A stretch of DNA of 9,424 nucleotides from Bacillota bacterium (lineage in GTDB: Bacteria; Bacillota; Clostridia; Tissierellales; Peptoniphilaceae). The stretch covers positions 1 through 9,424 of the forward strand of contig JAEZYW010000003.1 in the NCBI GenBank assembly GCA_023418835.1. The letters run 5' to 3'. The position numbers were made by a program, and so were the translations under genes. Positions within the stretch are counted from its first letter, which is position 1. Each line of letters opens with the position of its first letter. The notes below the pieces were generated by a model. It saw nothing but the letters and a program-made list of their open reading frames with translations, had not been told where the DNA came from and searched no databases. Below, piece by piece: positions 6,143-9,424 of this stretch.

Positions 6143-7187
6143 CACTTGCCACCTCTCTTTCCCCTTCGATTCGGTCTCGAACCTGATCCCAAGTTTCTTT
6201 TAGTTGAGACTTTTCTCGAAATTCTTCCACTCTTTCAGGATAATGGCAGGCGATTAAGTGTCCGTTGTCGTCTATGGGATTTAAAAGGGGCTCTTCGTCA
6301 ATGCAACGCTCAGTTCTGAACGGACATCTTTCCTTGAATCTGCATCCAGTTTGAGGCTCTATTAGATTCGGAGGTGTCCCTGGAATTGAAATCAGCTCTT
6401 TTCCTATATCCAATATACTTGGGGATGCGTTGTGAAGTCCCAAAGAATAAGGGTGAAAGGGCTTTTTGAAAAACACTTTCGTGCTGGCCTTTTCCATAAT
6501 TTTTCCTCCATACATAACCAAAATCGTTTCGCAAACTTCGCTTACGACGGCGATATCGTGGGTGATGAAAATCATAGAGCTATTGAACTTTGCCAAAACT
6601 TCCTTTATTTGTTTTAAAATTCTATCTTGAACGACAACATCAAGGGCAGTTGTGGGTTCGTCTGCAATAATCAACTCGGGATTTAAAGAAAGAGCCATAG
6701 CGATTACTGCTCTTTGTTTCATCCCACCGCTCATTTGGTGAGGAAATGCGTTCATTCTGTCTGCCTTTAATCCTATTATGTCAAAAACTTCCACAGTTCT
6801 GTCGTAGGCTTCTTTTCTCGACATTTTAGAATGTGCCATTATTCCTTCGATAATTTGATCTCCAACTCGATAGACGGGATTTAAAGCGTTCATCGCAGAT
6901 TGGGAGATCATTGCAATATCTTCTAATCTAAGTTTTCTAACTTCTTCTTTAGACAGCTTGACAATATCTTTTCCGTTAAAAAGGATCTCTCCAGATGGAA
7001 TGACGCAATTTTCTGCTCCCATTCGCATTATAGATTTTGCAAGAGTGGTTTTACCACAACCAGATTCCCCAACGAGGCCCAAACTTTCTCCTCTTTTTAA
7101 AGTGAAGCTCACATCTTCCACTGCGTGGACTGGACCTTTTGAAGTTTTGTAATCAATAGATAGGTTATTTACTTGTAATAATGTCAT
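6135..7187 (-). CDS. dppD: Peptide ABC transporter ATP-binding protein, DppD/OppD type
   Basis: A 350-residue cytosolic ATPase, partner of DppF. Walker A GESGCGKT (40-47), Q-loop Gln 96 in [11 protein letters not shown], signature MSGGM (152-156), Walker B LIIADEP (172-178) and H-loop His 210 are present. FSQSAMNSLNP- and MSGGM-like motifs are characteristic of the DppD member rather than DppF. The C-terminal extension (HPYSLGL from 245, then SIPGTPPNL) is followed by [14 protein letters not shown] and a Cys at 314, a four-cysteine pattern seen in this subfamily and able to bind an Fe-S cluster in at least one studied OppD. After that comes a charged ~30-residue tail. Its ATG follows the dppC stop with no gap (TAAATG), and the ribosome binding site AGAGGT lies inside dppC, so translation is probably coupled. 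Confidence 0.93.
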   Translation of the reverse strand: MTLLQVNNLSIDYKTSKGPVHAVEDVSFTLKRGESLGLVGESGCGKTTLAKSIMRMGAENCVIPSGEILFNGKDIVKLSKEEVRKLRLEDIAMISQSAMNALNPVYRVGDQIIEGIMAHSKMSRKEAYDRTVEVFDIIGLKADRMNAFPHQMSGGMKQRAVIAMALSLNPELIIADEPTTALDVVVQDRILKQIKEVLAKFNSSMIFITHDIAVVSEVCETILVMYGGKIMEKASTKVFFKKPFHPYSLGLHNASPSILDIGKELISIPGTPPNLIEPQTGCRFKERCPFRTERCIDEEPLLNPIDDNGHLIACHYPERVEEFREKSQLKETWDQVRDRIEGEREVASDV

Positions 7188-8090
7188 TTATCTACCTCTC
7201 AATCTTGGGTTGACTACTTCTTCCATGGCTCTTGCGATAAAGAAGATTGACAAAAGAAGTAGAACAATTGCAAGTCCTGGAGTCAAAGTCCACCACCAAG
7301 CGTTTCTAGAATTTCCCGTTACAAAACTGGAGTGGAGAATTTGTCCCCAACTGGGCACGTCTGGGTCTCCAAATCCTAAAAAGGCGATGCTGGCTTCTGA
7401 CATAATTGCAAAGTTAACTGTAAAAGTCATTTCCAAAAGTATTAGTGGAACGACATTTGGCAAAATGTATTTTGTCATAATTCTCAAATGTCCTGCTCCA
7501 GAGACTTTTGCCGCTTTAATAAAGGGTCTTTTTGCAATTGAAAGAACTTGAGATCGAACTAATCTGGCTACCGTTCTCCAAGATAAAAAGGAGACTGCTA
7601 AAATTATATTCCAAATGCTAGGTTTTAAAACTGCTGATAAAACTATTACAAAGGGGATAAATGGAATTGCGTAAAAGAAATCCACAATTCTCATTAAAAC
7701 GACATCTACCTTACCCCCAAAATATCCCGAGATAATTCCAATGGAAGAGCCCAAAAGAGTAACTAAAAGGGCAGCTAAAATTCCTACTAAAAGGGCAGTT
7801 CTAGTTCCCAATATTACTTGGCTAAAAATATCTCGTCCCACATCCGTAGTTCCAAAAGGAAATCCCTCTCTCGGAGGAGAAAGTCTCAAAATCTTTCCAT
7901 TTTCATCGTAATGTCTGTCCCTTGGTGAGTGTGGTGCTAAAGTGGTGGAAAAAATCCCCACAATTATAAAAAATACTAAAAGCAATGTGCCTATAAAGGC
8001 TAATTTATCTTTCTTTAAGTTGGCTAAAAAAAGTCTTCCAACGGATTGGGTGTTTACACTTTTTTTAGCTTTCTTGTCCTTGTTATTCAT
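7188..8090 (-). CDS. dppC: Peptide ABC transporter permease, DppC/OppC type
   Basis: A 300-residue inner membrane permease, one of the pair forming the channel. The lysine-rich N-terminus is followed by a first membrane segment (31-52), then an external stretch with FGTTDVGRDIFS (79-90), the hallmark of the OppC group. Further hydrophobic segments lie at about 98-121, 134-153, 160-175, 212-235 and 268-286. The cytosolic EAA loop that docks on the ATPases is KAAKVSGAGHLRIM to ILP (192-211), and PRLRGR at the end is typical. The start has GGGGTGA a few bases upstream. Twelve bases separate it from dppB. Confidence 0.93.
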   Translation of the reverse strand: MNNKDKKAKKSVNTQSVGRLFLANLKKDKLAFIGTLLLVFFIIVGIFSTTLAPHSPRDRHYDENGKILRLSPPREGFPFGTTDVGRDIFSQVILGTRTALLVGILAALLVTLLGSSIGIISGYFGGKVDVVLMRIVDFFYAIPFIPFVIVLSAVLKPSIWNIILAVSFLSWRTVARLVRSQVLSIAKRPFIKAAKVSGAGHLRIMTKYILPNVVPLILLEMTFTVNFAIMSEASIAFLGFGDPDVPSWGQILHSSFVTGNSRNAWWWTLTPGLAIVLLLLSIFFIARAMEEVVNPRLRGR

Positions 8091-8102
8091 GTATTCACCC
8101 CA

Positions 8103-9074
8103 TCAATCGTATGAAATTCTCGGATCTAAAGCCGCATATAATACGTCTGCAACTAGATTCATAATCATCATTACCATTGAAATGATAATGAAAGAGCCTT
8201 GGGCTAAAGGATAGTCATGTCTCGTTACGGCTTGAACGATTTCTCTGCCAAGTCCAGGCCAACTGAATACAACTTCCAATAAAACCTGTCCTCCAATTGC
8301 AGAGCCGATAAACAAAGCCCCAGATGTTATTACAGGTAGTAGGGCGTTTCTAGCGGCGTGGGCATATCTTATCCTATTATCAGACAATCCCTTTGCTCTT
8401 GCCATCTCTATATAATCTTCGTCCATAACTTCCAACATGCTATTTCTCATGATTAACATGGGAGTTGCTAGAAAATACAATCCGGCAACGATTGAAGGCA
8501 AAATTAAATGCTTTAAGAAGTCCAAGTTTAAAAATATCTCTCTAAAAGTCTCTCCGATATAACCTGCCGTTCTAATTCCTTGGGCAGGAAACCATTTTAA
8601 GACGGTGGAAAAAATAATTATTGCCATCAATCCCACCCAAAATGTGGGAGCTGATCTAAAAAACAATGTTACAAATACCGAGATACTTTCTAAAAGTCCT
8701 CCCCGTTTCCACGCGATGGACGTTCCCAACATGACCCCTATGGAGTATGCAAATATCATTGCCGTAAACATTAAAATTAATGTTGCAGGAAGCCTTTCGC
8801 CAATAATTTGGATGACGGGTTTGCCGTAAAAATATGATTCTCCAAAATCTAATCGAACTAAATCTTTTAAAAAAATAACGTATTGAGTAAAACGACTTTT
8901 ATTAAGTCCGTACTTTTCTAAAAGAGCTTCTCTCGCTTCTCTAGGAATGGAAGGATCAACAATATAAGCCGTTGGATCTCCTGGCATTGCCCTAAAGAGA
9001 AAGAAGATCATAGTAGAAATTAGGATAAACATTAAAATCATTATTCCGATACGTTTTAGAATATATTTTCCCAT
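8103..9074 (-). CDS. dppB: Peptide ABC transporter permease, DppB/OppB type
   Basis: A 323-residue inner membrane permease, partner of DppC. The N-terminus shows the family pattern YILKRIGIMI with a membrane segment (9-28) ending in FRAMPGDP (27-34). Other hydrophobic segments lie at about 96-119, 132-160, 188-207, 248-270 and 292-315. The EAA loop is EMARAKGLSDNRIRYAHA to NALLP (223-247). The end VLYAALDPRISY is characteristic of the group. ATG 9074 is preceded by GAGAGG at good distance. The gap of 68 bases to the binding-protein stop holds a large hairpin, so the permease may be made at a lower level than the binding protein. Confidence 0.93.
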   Translation of the reverse strand: MGKYILKRIGIMILMFILISTMIFFLFRAMPGDPTAYIVDPSIPREAREALLEKYGLNKSRFTQYVIFLKDLVRLDFGESYFYGKPVIQIIGERLPATLILMFTAMIFAYSIGVMLGTSIAWKRGGLLESISVFVTLFFRSAPTFWVGLMAIIIFSTVLKWFPAQGIRTAGYIGETFREIFLNLDFLKHLILPSIVAGLYFLATPMLIMRNSMLEVMDEDYIEMARAKGLSDNRIRYAHAARNALLPVITSGALFIGSAIGGQVLLEVVFSWPGLGREIVQAVTRHDYPLAQGSFIIISMVMMIMNLVADVLYAALDPRISYD

Positions 9075-9100
9075 AAATTCCTCTCTTTGTGTCTATATAT

Positions 9101-9131
9101 AAGTATTACCGGAGAGTCTCCGGTAATACTT
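9101..9131 (-). promoter_or_regulatory. Intercistronic hairpin between binding protein and dppB
   Basis: AAGTATTACCGGAGA (9101-9115) and TCTCCGGTAATACTT (9117-9131) are perfectly complementary over 15 bases around a single central base; in RNA a few central pairs would open as the loop. On the - strand it lies 11 bases after the binding-protein stop and is followed by TTATATATAG, a poor T-tract. It is therefore more likely a partial terminator or mRNA 3'-end stabiliser that favours the binding protein over the membrane and ATPase genes, as known in other ABC import operons. On the + strand it is followed by TTTTTT a few bases on, but no + strand gene is there to terminate. Confidence 0.7.
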
Positions 9132-9142
9132 CGGTTTTTTCT

Positions 9143-9424
9143 TTAATTTTCAGCTGGCATGTGTAGTCTACCTTGGTCGTCCCAAGTGAAACCTGCCTCT
9201 TCCAAAATTTCTCTAGCCCTTTCAGGATCGTATTGGTCATAAATTGGAACTTCTGGGTTGTGCCAGTAAGTGTTGGCTTCGTTTATTACAAGGCCTCCGC
9301 CACCTCTAGTACCGTGTCCATTTAAGTGAACGTCCACTGCCAAATCGTAGTCAACTAAATGCGCCACTGCAATTCTAAAGTCCTTGTTATTAAATGGCGG
9401 TCTGTCGATGTTAAATCCTAGATA
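9143..9424 (-). CDS. Peptide ABC transporter substrate-binding protein, C-terminal part
   Basis: The last 93 residues of an extracytoplasmic solute-binding protein of family 5 (DppA/OppA type). The gene continues past the window edge; the frame is open to 9424. Family features are YLGFNIDRPPFNNKDFRIAV followed by HLVDYD, then a Gly-rich loop, WHNPEVPIYDQYDPERAREILEEAGF and a short end WDDQGRLHMPAEN. An end close after the EEAGF helix is found in a subgroup of these proteins, so I take the stop at 9143 as natural, but I cannot rule out loss of a longer tail. First gene of the operon and presumably the specificity determinant. The substrate (peptide, nickel chelate or other) cannot be read from this fragment. 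Confidence 0.85.
   Translation of the reverse strand, partial: YLGFNIDRPPFNNKDFRIAVAHLVDYDLAVDVHLNGHGTRGGGGLVINEANTYWHNPEVPIYDQYDPERAREILEEAGFTWDDQGRLHMPAEN

Noticed and set aside
6143..6145. GTG at 6145 as the dppF start
   Set aside because: The AGGTGG site is only three bases away from it; the next codon, ATG at 6142, has proper spacing.
9109..9140. 15-bp hairpin as a + strand terminator because of the following T's
   Set aside because: No + strand gene precedes it and the T-run is separated from the stem by CGG; the - strand operon context explains it better.

Overview
The window is AT-rich DNA with Gram-positive style signals: strong AGGAGG-like ribosome binding sites, TTGACA-type promoters and hairpin plus T-tract terminators. 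The gene set is a BlaI/MecI repressor with an M56 membrane protease, pyroglutamyl peptidase and a Dpp/Opp peptide ABC transporter. This fits a low-GC Bacillota, plausibly an anaerobic peptide- and amino-acid-fermenting member of the Clostridia/Tissierellia (Peptoniphilaceae-like). That placement is inference from protein flavour; no marker gene is present.

Layout. (1) Positions 1-836, + strand: the 3' part of a PD-(D/E)XK nuclease resembling type II restriction endonucleases, cut by the window edge and broken by a one-base frameshift near 55-57. (2) 847-1487, +: pcp, pyroglutamyl peptidase, also broken by a one-base shift near 1205-1208. Both breaks are single-base losses in short homopolymers, so sequencing error and true decay must be told apart. 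(3) 1497-1660: repeat/structured element copy 1, then a terminator. (4) 1671-4188, +: a promoter with two BlaI-type operators, a BlaI/MecI-like repressor and, overlapping it by one base, an M56 (BlaR1-like) membrane metalloprotease whose C-terminal part is not a penicillin-binding sensor. A terminator follows. (5) 4311-4989, +: a consensus promoter, a small XRE repressor and an overlapping four-helix membrane protein. (6) 4989-5154: repeat element copy 2, apparently inserted at a terminator and flanked by an 11-bp direct repeat. The terminator is shared with the convergent operon. (7) 9424-5153, - strand: peptide ABC transporter operon in the order substrate-binding protein (C-terminal part only), dppB, dppC, dppD, dppF, with a 15-bp hairpin between the binding protein and dppB.

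How it works together. The transporter would import di-/oligopeptides, and pcp, if functional, would trim N-terminal pyroglutamate from peptides. The repressor/protease pair looks like an envelope-signal relay in which the protease relieves repression of its own operon. The XRE/membrane pair is a common small regulatory cassette. The least explained feature is the pair of ~125-135-bp intergenic elements. They share sequence and a foldable structure, with substitutions that keep base pairing, and each sits directly against a terminator. No intergenic stretch exceeds 300 bases. No tRNA, rRNA, CRISPR array or transposase gene was seen.
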